This document shows, one piece after another, positions 14,802 through 22,924 of a DNA stretch of 33,124 nt. Under the pieces are notes generated by a model, which saw only the letters and a program-made list of their open reading frames with translations, searched no databases and had not been told where the DNA came from. Location: NCBI GenBank assembly GCA_902766015.1, contig CACXCC010000141.1, positions 1-33,124 on the forward strand, written 5' to 3'. Source of the stretch: an uncultured Veillonellaceae bacterium. GTDB lineage: Bacteria; Bacillota; Negativicutes; Selenomonadales; Selenomonadaceae. Both the position numbers and the translations under genes were made by a program. Positions within the stretch are counted from its first letter, which is position 1. The number at the start of each line of letters is the position of its first letter.

Positions 14802-15638
14802 TTATTCGGCGGAAAACGCCGCGCGGAGACGTTTGATTTCGTCGGCGTAGCCCGCGAGATCGTTCGGCGTTTCGAGAATGAACGGCAGATCGCGGAGTTT
14901 CGGGTGCTGCGTGACGCGGGCGAGAGCGTCAAAGCCGATGGTTCCGGCGCCGATTTTTGCGTGGCGGTCTTTGTGCGCGGCGAGCGGATTGAGACTGTCG
15001 TTGAGATGAACGGCTTTGAGACGATCGATGCCGATCGTGCGGTCAAATTCGGCGAGAACATCGTCAAGATGCGCCGCGACATCGTAGCCGCCGTCCCAAA
15101 TATGGCAGGTATCGAGGCAGACGCCGAGTTTGTCCGAAAGCTCAACTTTATCGATGATCGCGCGGATTTCCTCGAAGGTACGCCCGACTTCCGTGCCTTT
15201 TCCGGCCATCGTTTCGAGCAGGATCGTCGTATGCTGATCCGGTGACATGACGTCATTGAGGAGCTCGGCGATGAAGAAAATGCCGGTTTCGACGCCCTGT
15301 TTGACATGACTGCCGGGGTGAAAATTGTAGAGATTGCCGGGCAGGTACTCCATGCGCGCGAGATCGTCCTTCATCATCGTATGCGCGAGCTCGCGCAGTT
15401 CGGGCTTGGCGGCGCAGGCATTCATCGTATAAGGTGCGTGGGCGACGAGTGGCGCGAAATGATGCTCCTCGAGTATTGTCCGCAGTGCCGCCGCGTCATC
15501 CGGATCGATCGGTTTTGCCTTCATGCCGCGCGGATTGCGGGTAAAAAAGGCGAATGTGTCGGCGCCGATGGAAAGCGCGGTTTTTCCCATCGCTTCGAAT
15601 CCGCCGGTCGTAGACAAATGACATCCGATATGTAACAT
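14802..15638 (-). CDS. nfo: Endonuclease IV (AP endonuclease)
   Basis: Apurinic/apyrimidinic endonuclease that cuts 5' of abasic sites in base-excision repair, using three zinc ions in a TIM barrel. At 278 residues it matches the family. Zinc-ligand motifs are present: HIGCHLS (start), NFHPGSH (about 103-109), LLETMAGKG (about 140-148), CLDTCHIWDGGYD (about 175-187), VHLNDS (about 211), and RHAKIGAGTIG (about 224-234). AGGAGGAAC precedes ATG 15638. Together with the SRAP protein at 5287 the window carries two abasic-site proteins, though they are far apart and not co-regulated in any visible way. Confidence 0.95.
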   Translation of the reverse strand: MLHIGCHLSTTGGFEAMGKTALSIGADTFAFFTRNPRGMKAKPIDPDDAAALRTILEEHHFAPLVAHAPYTMNACAAKPELRELAHTMMKDDLARMEYLPGNLYNFHPGSHVKQGVETGIFFIAELLNDVMSPDQHTTILLETMAGKGTEVGRTFEEIRAIIDKVELSDKLGVCLDTCHIWDGGYDVAAHLDDVLAEFDRTIGIDRLKAVHLNDSLNPLAAHKDRHAKIGAGTIGFDALARVTQHPKLRDLPFILETPNDLAGYADEIKRLRAAFSAE

Positions 15639-15740
15639 GAGGCAAGTTCCTCCTATCGTAACGTTTGTTTAACAAGTCAATCATACGCGTCAAGTATACC
15701 ACATCGCGGGAACATAGGACAGTATGGAAACCGGAACATC

Positions 15741-15784
15741 AAAAAAGCGCCGCCGCGATACGAATTTGTACCGTCGACGGCGCT
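15741..15784 (-). terminator. Rho-independent terminator for the EAL gene
   Basis: On the minus strand a 10-bp stem (15784-15775 with 15755-15746, one G-T pair) is followed by TTTTTT (15746-15741). It lies 20 bases after the stop of the GGDEF/EAL gene. Confidence 0.75.
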
Positions 15785-15803
15785 CTCGCGTGTTTGTTCA
15801 TGT

Positions 15804-17471
15804 TCAGGAGATCCGAATCGCGTCGGGGATTCCCAGATAATTCCGTTCGAACTCGTCGACCGGAACCGGCTCCGAGAACAGGAAGCCCTGCAGCAGATCG
15901 CAGCCGTGGGAAAAGAGATGATCCTGCTGATGTTTCGTCTCAACGCCTTCGGCGATGACCTGCATACCGAGCTGTTTGCCCATGGTAATGATATGATCGA
16001 TGATAATATCGCCGCGCTTGCGGTTTTCCTCGTTCAGGCGCAGGAAAAACATATCCATCTTGAGTGTTGTTGCGCTGACATTTTTGAGTGTATTGAGCGA
16101 CGAATACCCTTTGCCGAAATCGTCGATTTCGAGACGGAACCCGGCTTTGACGATGCGGTCGACATCATCGGCGGCTTCGATGAGCGCCGTTTCGGTGATT
16201 TCGACGTGCAGTTTGCTGCGGTCGATGCCGTACTGTTCGATGAGTCCGTCGAGGAGTTCCGTGACGTTCAGGTATTGGAAATCTTTCGGCGAGACATTGA
16301 CGGAAAGCGCAACGTTCTCGAGCGGCGTGCCTTCCCAGGCTTTGAGCTGTTTGACAACCGTTTCCCAGATGTAGCGGTCGAGCTTGGCGATCTGTCCCGA
16401 TTCTTCAAAACAGGGGACGAATTCGCCGGGCGGGATCACGGAGCCGTCATCCTGGATCCAGCGCACGAGTGCCTCGGCGGAGTTGACGTTGCCGGTCTTG
16501 TCGATCTGCGGCTGCAGATAAATGACGAATTCGCCGTTGTGCAGGGCATCGGGGAACCGCGAAATCAGCCGCTGACGTTTGACGGCCTGATCGAGCAGAT
16601 CGTGCGAATAATAGGCGATGCGCGTGGTCATGTCATTTTCGATCGATTTACGGGCCATGTTAGCACGGTCGACCATGACGGATACGGGGCGGTTCGGGGA
16701 ATCGATGACATAAATGCCGGCGTGAACCTGCAGGATGATCGTTTCGCCGTAGACTTTTGTTTTTGCCTGATCGATGATTCGGTTCAGCCGCTCCGTGACT
16801 TTGCCGTCATCGGGAGCGAAAATCGCAAACTGGTCGCCGAAAAGCCGCGTGACATGAACGCCCTCGGGGATAATGTCGAGCGTGTCTTCAGCCAAATTCA
16901 GCAAAACCTCATTGCCTTTTTCGAGGCCGTAGAGGTCGTTGATCAGATGAAAATGACGGATATTCAGCGAGATCATGAGGTATTTTTGCTCGGGATTCTC
17001 CATCAGCGATTGCCGGACGGTATAGTAAAACGTATTGCGGTCGAGCAGGCCGGTCAACACATCGTGGCTGCTCAGGAAGTGCAGGTTTTGGTTATTCTTT
17101 TCCGGGACGGTTGCGAGTTCGAAGTCATCGGCCTGATGCCAGTCGATCAGTTCGAGGGACACCTCGATCGCCGACCCGTCCTCTGTGATGATCGCAACGG
17201 GTTTTGACTCGACTTCGTACATCGTTTGGATGAGGCGTTCGACTTTTTTCTGCGAATGCCGGGCGTGGCAGGCTTTATAACTCGAGCAGTTGCTGCAGCG
17301 CAGATCGGAGTCCCAGAGCGCATGACATGCTTCGCCGTAGGCATACGTATCTTCGGAGATGATGAGTTCGCGGCATTCGTCGGCGTCAACGAAACGCGCG
17401 ACATTATGACGTTGACTTTCCTCATGAAGCAGAGCGTGGGCTTCGGGGAGTGTCAGCGTTAAACGGTCCAT
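15804..17471 (-). CDS. Degenerate GGDEF-EAL protein with N-terminal Cys cluster; probable c-di-GMP phosphodiesterase
   Basis: Cytoplasmic signalling protein of 555 residues, no membrane helices. An N-terminal PAS-like region (1-125) holds clustered cysteines C49, C59, C62 and C68. The GGDEF domain (about 133-290) has the signature changed to FGDQF (211-215), so cyclase activity is unlikely. The EAL domain (about 303-545) keeps the catalytic set: EAL (333-335), NVSP, EITET, DDFGKGYSSL, an LKMD lysine, AEGVE and LQGFLFS. It therefore most likely degrades c-di-GMP, with the GGDEF part as a regulatory or GTP-binding module and the Cys cluster as a possible metal or redox sensor. AGGAAGTGA precedes ATG 17471; TATAAT on the minus strand at 17515-17510 may be the -10. 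Confidence 0.9.
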   Translation of the reverse strand: MDRLTLTLPEAHALLHEESQRHNVARFVDADECRELIISEDTYAYGEACHALWDSDLRCSNCSSYKACHARHSQKKVERLIQTMYEVESKPVAIITEDGSAIEVSLELIDWHQADDFELATVPEKNNQNLHFLSSHDVLTGLLDRNTFYYTVRQSLMENPEQKYLMISLNIRHFHLINDLYGLEKGNEVLLNLAEDTLDIIPEGVHVTRLFGDQFAIFAPDDGKVTERLNRIIDQAKTKVYGETIILQVHAGIYVIDSPNRPVSVMVDRANMARKSIENDMTTRIAYYSHDLLDQAVKRQRLISRFPDALHNGEFVIYLQPQIDKTGNVNSAEALVRWIQDDGSVIPPGEFVPCFEESGQIAKLDRYIWETVVKQLKAWEGTPLENVALSVNVSPKDFQYLNVTELLDGLIEQYGIDRSKLHVEITETALIEAADDVDRIVKAGFRLEIDDFGKGYSSLNTLKNVSATTLKMDMFFLRLNEENRKRGDIIIDHIITMGKQLGMQVIAEGVETKHQQDHLFSHGCDLLQGFLFSEPVPVDEFERNYLGIPDAIRIS

Positions 17472-17558
17472 ATAGGTTCACTTCCTGTTATTTTGATGAT
17501 TTAAATTTAATTATACAACAGTCTCTCTGATTTTGCATACGATATTCTTTCGTTTCAT

Positions 17559-17629
17559 CAGGAAATTTTTTCTTTTGACGTACTTGCGTACGGAAATACT
17601 TGTACAATCCTGCGGGACGGGTGTAAAAT
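17559..17629 (+). promoter_or_regulatory. CAGGAAATTT element and promoter candidate for the HydF-like GTPase
   Basis: CAGGAAATTT (17559-17568) and CTTTTGACG (17572-17580) resemble the elements at 8061, 10649 and 13226. Downstream, TTGTAC (17600-17605), 18 bases, TAAAAT (17624-17629) is the best promoter for the gene at 17671. Confidence 0.4.
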
Positions 17630-17670
17630 AAGGATATCGGTTTTATCAACATTGGAAAGGGCGTGACATC

Positions 17671-18174
17671 ATGTCATCAGCAGGTATGCCGCAGGCAAAA
17701 CGGCTTCGTATCGGTGTGTTCGGCAAGCGCAACAGCGGGAAATCCTCGCTCGTTTACGCGCTCATGAGTCAGGAAAAAGCATTGGCATCCGGAAAAGTCA
17801 CGGATCCGGTTTTCCGCGCCGCAGAAATCCGCGGACTGGGACCGGTAACGTTTATGGATACAATCGGTTTTGACGACATCAGAAAACCGTCGGAACAGCA
17901 GACGAAAGAAACCGCGGCCGGAACGGATATCGCGATCGTTCTCGTTCCTAACGCGTCCATGGAACTCGAACTGGCATGGATGAACCGTCTGCGCAAAGCC
18001 GGCGCCGTCGTCATCCCCGTGGTCAGCTGTATTGACGAACTGCCCGACGAAGGCCGGGAAATCGCCGCGGCCGTTCAGGAAGCATCCGGGCGGAAAACGC
18101 TCCGCGTCAGCACGCATGCGAATATCGGCGTCGCGGAGCTCATGGCGGAAATCGCGCGTCATGCGTCGGCCTGA
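17671..18174 (+). CDS. HydF-like GTPase domain protein lacking the Fe-S scaffold domain
   Basis: A 167-residue small GTPase whose closest family by eye is the N-terminal domain of HydF, the [FeFe]-hydrogenase maturation GTPase. Shared features are RLRIGVFGKRNSGKSSL (P-loop 18-25), TDPVFRAAEI (44-53; HydF has TTTDPVYKAMEI), GLGPVTFMDTIGFDD (G3 at 63-66), and VSTHANIGVAEL as G5. HydF is normally about 400 residues with dimerisation and [4Fe-4S] domains carrying HxnCxxC; here the frame ends at 18174 and a terminator follows at 18209. The G4 box that should be NKxD reads SCID (119-122), and the PGTT of switch I is lost. It could be a GTPase-like regulator or a relic. No hydE, hydG or hydrogenase lies in the window. 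Confidence 0.75.
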   Translation: MSSAGMPQAKRLRIGVFGKRNSGKSSLVYALMSQEKALASGKVTDPVFRAAEIRGLGPVTFMDTIGFDDIRKPSEQQTKETAAGTDIAIVLVPNASMELELAWMNRLRKAGAVVIPVVSCIDELPDEGREIAAAVQEASGRKTLRVSTHANIGVAELMAEIARHASA

Positions 18175-18208
18175 GGTCAATCCCGTATTGAATCGTTGAT
18201 ACAAAGCA

Positions 18209-18253
18209 GGCACAGTCCGTCTGCGGTTTTCCGCAGGTTGACTGTGCCTTTTT
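18209..18253 (+). terminator. Rho-independent terminator after the HydF-like gene
   Basis: Nested hairpin: outer stem GGCACAGT (18209-18216) / ACTGTGCC (18241-18248) and inner stem CTGCGG (18221-18226) / CCGCAG (18231-18236), followed by TTTTT. Confidence 0.85.
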
Positions 18254-18325
18254 CTTTCTGTCGATACATCCCAGGCGTTCACGGTATGTGGGTGCCCGGC
18301 GGACTTTGACTGTCATAAAACACGA

Positions 18326-18361
18326 AAGAGCCGCGCGGTATGGGGTTACCGCGCGGCTCTT
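18326..18361. repeat. Perfect 15-bp stem-loop in a gene-free gap
   Basis: Arms 18326-18340 and 18347-18361 pair perfectly (15 bp, GC-rich core) around the loop TGGGGT. There is no T-run worth the name on the + strand (TTCCG) and only a weak one on the minus strand. The flanking gap (18254-18483) shows no reading frame I can support. Confidence 0.7.
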
Positions 18362-18483
18362 CCGATTCGGGTGTTGAAGAGAATTCGAGAAAGAATGTCT
18401 ACGCTTTCTATGGTAATCGTTGAGTCTGAAAAGAAACTGAAACAGTTGCGCCGGTCAAGAGATCTTGTGTGATTGAGTTACGG

Positions 18484-18510
18484 TTGACCCCTTGCCACGT
18501 CTGTTATAAT
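18484..18510 (+). promoter_or_regulatory. Promoter of the DUF2156 gene
   Basis: TTGACC (18484-18489) and TATAAT (18505-18510), spacer 15, with an extended -10 (TGtTATAAT from 18502). Its position decides that the gene cannot start at codons upstream of about 18515. Confidence 0.65.
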
Positions 18511-18546
18511 GATGGTTGTAAAACAATCTCAACTGTCACGAAGGGC

Positions 18547-19452
18547 GTGAGTACCATTAACTTTCAAGAACTGACCAAAGCGGACAAGCCGCTTTTTGAC
18601 CGATATTTTCGCAGCAACTACCACGAAAATTCCCATTTTAACTTTACGAACTTCTATATGTGGCGCGAGCCGTACAACGTGCGCTGGATCGAGAAGGATG
18701 ACATTCTCTTCGTCCTCGCGAACCTTGACGGTCAGCCGATGGCGCTGCAGCCGTTCGGAGCACCGGAAAGAATGGAAGAAGCAACGGCAAGACTCGTTCA
18801 GCATTTCAAGGAAACGGGGGAGACGCTCTTCATCTCGGATATCGAGGAGTCGTATGCCGAAGTGCTCCGCAATTTCCCGGGCGACATTTTCCGCCTCGAG
18901 GATGACCGCGACAACTACGACTACGTCTACGAAAGCGAAAAACTCATCAGCCTCGCGGGGCGCAAGCTGCACTCGAAGAAAAATCATCTGAACGCGTTCC
19001 GTAAAGCGCATCCGGATGCCGAATACGTGCCGATCACGAAGGATATTGTTGACGCGTGCCTGAAGGAACTTGACGCATGGTATGCCGTCCGTTCCGCCAC
19101 GCTCGGCGATGACCCGTGGATCGCGGACGAACGCCGCGCAACGGAAGAAGTCCTGCGCGACTTTGACTTTTATCAGCTGAAGGGCGGGGCGATCCGCCTG
19201 GACGGACGCGTCATTGCGTTTACGTTCGGCGAACAGCTCAATACGGATACGGCCGTCGTGCACGTCGAAAAAGCCGACCCGAATATCCGCGGCGCCTACC
19301 CGGCGATCAATCAGGGCTATGTCTCGCACGAATGGTCGCATCTCCCGCTCATCAACCGCGAGGAAGACATGGGCCTCGAAGGCCTGCGCAAGGCGAAAGA
19401 ATCCTACAAGCCCGTCAAACTCATCAAAAAATACAACGCCTGGCTGAAGTAA
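18547..19452 (+). CDS. DUF2156 / LPG-synthase C-terminal domain protein
   Basis: GNAT-fold protein of about 300 residues, related to the C-terminal catalytic domain of phosphatidylglycerol lysyltransferases (MprF-type) but without their membrane part. The signature LTKADKPLFDRYFRSNYHEN (split before SHFNFTNFYMW) opens the domain. KLHSKKNHLNAFRKAHPDAEY lies in the middle (about 140-160), and RGAYPAINQGYVSHEW, REEDMGLEGLRKAKESYKP near the end are typical. It may transfer an aminoacyl group to an unknown acceptor. The start is uncertain: the promoter lies inside the longer open frame; GTG 18547 is used here, but AAGGG is too close to it, and an ATT at 18556 would be better spaced. Confidence 0.85.
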   Translation: MSTINFQELTKADKPLFDRYFRSNYHENSHFNFTNFYMWREPYNVRWIEKDDILFVLANLDGQPMALQPFGAPERMEEATARLVQHFKETGETLFISDIEESYAEVLRNFPGDIFRLEDDRDNYDYVYESEKLISLAGRKLHSKKNHLNAFRKAHPDAEYVPITKDIVDACLKELDAWYAVRSATLGDDPWIADERRATEEVLRDFDFYQLKGGAIRLDGRVIAFTFGEQLNTDTAVVHVEKADPNIRGAYPAINQGYVSHEWSHLPLINREEDMGLEGLRKAKESYKPVKLIKKYNAWLK

Positions 19453-19475
19453 GGCGGCCTGACGTCAAATCCGAA

Positions 19476-19525
19476 ATACCCTCTCTCCGTTTGCCGATCT
19501 GCGGCGCGGATGGAGGGTGTTTTTT
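19476..19525 (+). terminator. Rho-independent terminator after the DUF2156 gene
   Basis: A 14-bp stem (19476-19489 with 19507-19520) with two G-T pairs and one mismatch, then TTTTTT. Confidence 0.75.
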
Positions 19526-19610
19526 GTGTACCGAGAGATGAGCTCCCGGCTGTCCTCGGTGATCACATTAAACTCGCTGTTCCGGCGTCGGACTTTGTTA
19601 TGATAGGTGA

Positions 19611-19727
19611 CTCATCTCGTTTACTTAAATCGATTTAAGAGAAATGGATTTAAGTAAAACGAATCATACGAAAAAGCGGTGCTATCTCGCAGACAAGCGG
19701 ATCGCAGCCGCTTTTATTTTTTACCCT
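19611..19727 (+). ncRNA. Candidate structured small RNA
   Basis: An extended -10 (TGtTATGAT, 19596-19604) predicts a start near 19611. The transcript would begin with a hairpin of 15 bp with one bulge (19617-19631 with 19647-19662, 15-base loop). It would end at a second stem (AAGCGG 19674-19679 / CCGCTT 19708-19713) followed by a T-rich tail at 19712-19722. No SD-led reading frame of note is inside. Alternatives are an unrelated operator (the first arm contains the 16-bp palindrome at 19624-19639) or a leader of phoH; a separate phoH promoter lies downstream. Confidence 0.35.
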
Positions 19728-19733
19728 TTGCTA

Positions 19734-19762
19734 TTGGTTTCGTTACAACCTTGTGGTAGTAT
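19734..19762 (+). promoter_or_regulatory. Promoter candidate for the phoH operon
   Basis: TTGGTT (19734-19739), 17 bases, TAGTAT (19757-19762). The first gene starts at 19816. Confidence 0.5.
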
Positions 19763-19815
19763 TAGACTTGTAATGCAAACAGATAATTAAGGAAAGAAGC
19801 AGGTGAATCAGTTCT

Positions 19816-20799
19816 TTGCAGCAGGCATTGGAAAAACAAATTGTCTTTCAGGATCATAAGGAAGCGTACGCGCTTCTCGGGGACCGCGATGAGTTTTTGG
19901 ATATTTTGCGCGAGCAGTTTGCGGTGCAGTTCATCAGCCGCGGCGATCAGCTTGACATCCTCGGGGAGGCCCGTGTCGTCATGCAGGCCGCGCAGGTCGT
20001 GGAGGAACTGCAGTATCTTTACCGTCAGGGATCCGTCATCACGATGCACGAAGTGCGTTACGGGATCGATCTCGTCAAGAAGGGCAAGGGTGACGAACTG
20101 CATACGCTGTTCGGTGATACGATCCTCGTGACGTCACGCGGGCGGTACGTGCGGCCGAAAACGCTCGGTCAGCGGCGCTATCTTGACGCGATCCGGCACA
20201 ACTCCATTACGTTCGGCATCGGCCCTGCAGGCACGGGCAAGACGTATCTCGCCGTTGTCATGGCCGTCGCGGCACTGCGGAACAAGGAGATCAAAAAGAT
20301 TATTTTGACGCGTCCTGCCGTCGAAGCCGGCGAACGGCTCGGTTTCCTGCCCGGAGATCTGCAGGAAAAAGTCGATCCGTACCTGCGTCCGCTGTATGAC
20401 GCGCTGCAGGACATTCTCGGCATGGATACGTACCAGAAACTCATGGCGAAAGGCATCATCGAGATCGCGCCGCTCGCCTATATGCGCGGACGCACGCTCG
20501 AAAACGCCTTTGTCATCCTCGACGAGGCGCAGAATACGACGGGCAAGCAGATGAAGATGTTTTTGACGCGTCTGGGGTTCGGCTCGCGCATGGTTGTCAC
20601 GGGCGATCCGGGACAGATTGACCTGCCGCGCGGCGTCATGTCGGGACTCAACGAAGCATCGACCGTCCTCGCGGATGTCAAAGGCATCGCGATCGTGCGC
20701 CTGCAGGCACTTGACGTCATCCGCCACGATGTCGTAACGCGCATCGTCGAGGCTTATGACGCCTGGGAAGCAAAGAAACAGGGAGAACAGAAAGCATGA
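19816..20799 (+). CDS. phoH: PhoH family ATPase (PhoH-like / YbeZ)
   Basis: Cytoplasmic P-loop ATPase, 327 residues, normally encoded just before ybeY and thought to act with it in RNA metabolism. An N-terminal KH-like region (about 10-110) precedes the PhoH core: [19 protein letters not shown] with Walker A (about 134-142), [29 protein letters not shown] [24 protein letters not shown] (Walker B, about 220-243), and [26 protein letters not shown] (sensor region). TTG 19816 is used with AGGTGA (19800-19805) as the ribosome site. It is first gene of the phoH-ybeY-era-DUF502-recO operon; the stop overlaps ybeY by 4 bases. Confidence 0.93.
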   Translation: MQQALEKQIVFQDHKEAYALLGDRDEFLDILREQFAVQFISRGDQLDILGEARVVMQAAQVVEELQYLYRQGSVITMHEVRYGIDLVKKGKGDELHTLFGDTILVTSRGRYVRPKTLGQRRYLDAIRHNSITFGIGPAGTGKTYLAVVMAVAALRNKEIKKIILTRPAVEAGERLGFLPGDLQEKVDPYLRPLYDALQDILGMDTYQKLMAKGIIEIAPLAYMRGRTLENAFVILDEAQNTTGKQMKMFLTRLGFGSRMVVTGDPGQIDLPRGVMSGLNEASTVLADVKGIAIVRLQALDVIRHDVVTRIVEAYDAWEAKKQGEQKA

Positions 20800-21260
20800 A
20801 TGTCATCATCAGCAATTATCCGGAAGACCTCGAGATCCCCCAGGAGATCGTCGACAATGTGACGCGCGCCGCGGAGAAAGTCGGCGAGCTTTACGGCGTC
20901 GAAAACGGCGAAGTCAGTGTCACGTTGACGGATAATGCGTATATCCACGAACTTAACCGGGAATACCGCCATATCGACCGTCCGACCGACGTCCTTTCGT
21001 TCGCGCTGAACGAAAGCGAAGAGCCGGAGATCGAGGACGGACCGGATATCAATATCCTCGGTGACCTCGTCATTTCCGTGGAACGGGCGCGTGAGCAGGC
21101 GGCGGATTACGGCCACAGTGTCAAACGCGAAATCGCGTTTTTGACCGTACACGGCATGCTGCATCTCCTGGGCTACGATCACATGGAGGAGGCCGACCGC
21201 GAAGAAATGGAAGCGGAGCAGCGTTTCGTCATGGAAAAGCTGGGTATCCCGCGCGAATAA
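20796..21260 (+). CDS. ybeY: Endoribonuclease YbeY, rRNA maturation factor
   Basis: Single-strand-specific metallo-endoribonuclease needed for 16S rRNA 3' processing and ribosome quality control. At 154 residues it is the standard size. The zinc-binding H-x3-H-x5-H is exact ([11 protein letters not shown], about 115-125). [10 protein letters not shown] (about 60-69) and ILGDLVISV are also diagnostic. The ATG overlaps the phoH stop (ATGA), so the two are coupled; era follows after 15 bases. Confidence 0.96.
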   Translation: MNVIISNYPEDLEIPQEIVDNVTRAAEKVGELYGVENGEVSVTLTDNAYIHELNREYRHIDRPTDVLSFALNESEEPEIEDGPDINILGDLVISVERAREQAADYGHSVKREIAFLTVHGMLHLLGYDHMEEADREEMEAEQRFVMEKLGIPRE

Positions 21261-21275
21261 ATAAAGGAGTAAGTT

Positions 21276-22181
21276 ATGGACCAGAACACGACACATAAAT
21301 CCGGGTTCATTGCCGTCATCGGCCGTCCGAACGTCGGCAAATCGACCCTCATCAATACGCTCATCGGCGAAAAAATCGCGATCATGAGCGACAAACCGCA
21401 GACGACGCGCAACCGGATTCTCTGCATTTTGACGCAGCCGGACGCGCAGATCGTCTTCCTCGATACGCCGGGCATCCACAAGCCGCGCCACAAACTCGGG
21501 GAATACATGGTCAAATCGGCCGAAAATACGCTGAAGGAAGTTGACGCGATCCTGTTCGTCGTTGACGCGACGCAGGAACTCGGACCGGGCGAACTCTACA
21601 TCCTCGAGCGACTGCAGGCGACGAGCAAGCCGGTAATCCTCGTTGTCAACAAGATTGACCTCATTAATAAGGAAGAATCGCTGCCGATCATCTCTCGCTA
21701 CGCCGAACATTATCCGTTCGCGGGCGTCGTGCCGATCGCGGCAAAGAAGGAAATCAACCTCGACGCGCTGCTTACGGAAGTCAAAAAATATATCCCGGAG
21801 GGACCTCAGTACTATCCGGAAGATATGATCACGGATCAGCCGGAACGCCTCATTGTCGCCGAGCTCGTCCGCGAAAAAATCCTGCAGCTCACGCATGACG
21901 AAGTACCGCATGCCATTGCCGTTGAGACGGACGAGATGAAGACGCGCGACAACGGCGACACATACATCCGCGCGACGATTTACGTCGAGCGCGATTCGCA
22001 GAAGGGCATCATCATCGGCGCGAAAGGCGCGATGCTGAAAGAGATCGGCGCCCTTTCCCGCACGGATATTGAAGGACTGCTCGGGACGAAAGTCTACCTC
22101 GACCTTTGGGTCAAGGTCAAAAAAGACTGGCGTGACCGCGACAGCGTCCTGCATCAGTTCGGTTTCGGCGGCGACAATTGA
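21276..22181 (+). CDS. era: GTPase Era
   Basis: Essential ribosome-assembly GTPase that binds the 3' end of 16S rRNA and the membrane. G motifs: GRPNVGKSTL (G1, about 15-24), switch TTRNRI, DTPGIH (G3, about 66-71) and NKID (G4, about 126-129). The C-terminal KH domain runs from LVREKILQLTHDEVPHAIAV to the GAKGAMLKEIG loop (about 250). Length 301 is standard. Its stop overlaps the next gene's TTG start. AAGGAG precedes ATG 21276. Confidence 0.97.
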   Translation: MDQNTTHKSGFIAVIGRPNVGKSTLINTLIGEKIAIMSDKPQTTRNRILCILTQPDAQIVFLDTPGIHKPRHKLGEYMVKSAENTLKEVDAILFVVDATQELGPGELYILERLQATSKPVILVVNKIDLINKEESLPIISRYAEHYPFAGVVPIAAKKEINLDALLTEVKKYIPEGPQYYPEDMITDQPERLIVAELVREKILQLTHDEVPHAIAVETDEMKTRDNGDTYIRATIYVERDSQKGIIIGAKGAMLKEIGALSRTDIEGLLGTKVYLDLWVKVKKDWRDRDSVLHQFGFGGDN

Positions 22182-22924
22182 CGCAGGATCTGCGGACGAA
22201 GCGCGAGGGGAAAAAGCGCTCGTTTTCCCGACGCGTTTCCCGCCGCTTTATCAACGGCCTGATTTTGATCGTTCCGATCGCGATCACCGTCATGGTCATT
22301 ATGTGGACGCTGAATTTGACGGAAGTCGTCCTCGGGCGGCATCTGCCGTTTTATTTCCCGGGAATGGGCATCATCACGGTGCTGCTCGTCATTTATCTGA
22401 CGGGCTGGCTGTCCTCGACGTGGGCGATGCGCAAAATCATCGCGCATGTCGAAGACCTCGTCGACAAAATCCCGGTCGTCAAATTCATCTATAACAGCGT
22501 CAAGCATCTCTCGACGGCGGTGTTTGAGTCGAACAGCATGTTCAACCACGTCGTGCTCGTGCCGTTCCATCAGTCGAAAGCACTCGGTTTTATCATGGCG
22601 GACGTGCCGGAAACGCTGAAGGAAAAGCTCGGCGACGACTACGTCTGCGTGTTCGTGCCGTGGAGCCTCAACATGACGTCGGGAACGAATCTCTTCGTCA
22701 AACGCAGTGACGTGACGTATCTCGACATCAGCAGTGAGTCGGCCCTGCAGTATCTTCTCACGGCCGGGGCGGTTATGCCGCAACGCAGTACGGAAGGAGC
22801 GGCTCTGACGGTCAATCCCGAGGCGTTGCCGGACGGTAAAAAATCGGACGGAAAAACCGCGGCACAAGGCGCACCGGCAGGGATTGACGCGTCAACCGAT
22901 GCGTCAAAAGGAAACCGGTCATGA
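22178..22924 (+). CDS. DUF502 family membrane protein
   Basis: Inner-membrane protein of 248 residues with two N-terminal helices (INGLILIVPIAITVMVIMW, about 25-43, and GIITVLLVIYLTGWLSS, about 64-80). The conserved DUF502 body follows: KIPVVKFIYNSVKHL, VVLVPFHQSKALGFIM and VFVPWSLNMTSG. The last 45 residues are a low-complexity Ala/Gly/Asp/Ser/Lys tail not usual for the family. Function is unknown. The start is a TTG whose last two bases are shared with the era stop; the stop overlaps recO by 4 bases, so it is translated as part of the operon. Confidence 0.9.
   Translation: MTQDLRTKREGKKRSFSRRVSRRFINGLILIVPIAITVMVIMWTLNLTEVVLGRHLPFYFPGMGIITVLLVIYLTGWLSSTWAMRKIIAHVEDLVDKIPVVKFIYNSVKHLSTAVFESNSMFNHVVLVPFHQSKALGFIMADVPETLKEKLGDDYVCVFVPWSLNMTSGTNLFVKRSDVTYLDISSESALQYLLTAGAVMPQRSTEGAALTVNPEALPDGKKSDGKTAAQGAPAGIDASTDASKGNRS

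Noticed and set aside
5287..15638. A linked abasic-site repair system formed by the SRAP protein and endonuclease IV
   Set aside because: They are 9 kb apart on opposite strands with unrelated genes between and no shared control site.
15804..17471. Diguanylate cyclase
   Set aside because: The GGDEF signature is FGDQF; only the EAL half keeps its catalytic residues.
18209..18361. tRNA or other known RNA in the gap after the HydF-like gene
   Set aside because: The two hairpins do not form a cloverleaf, and there is no TTCRA-type T-arm.
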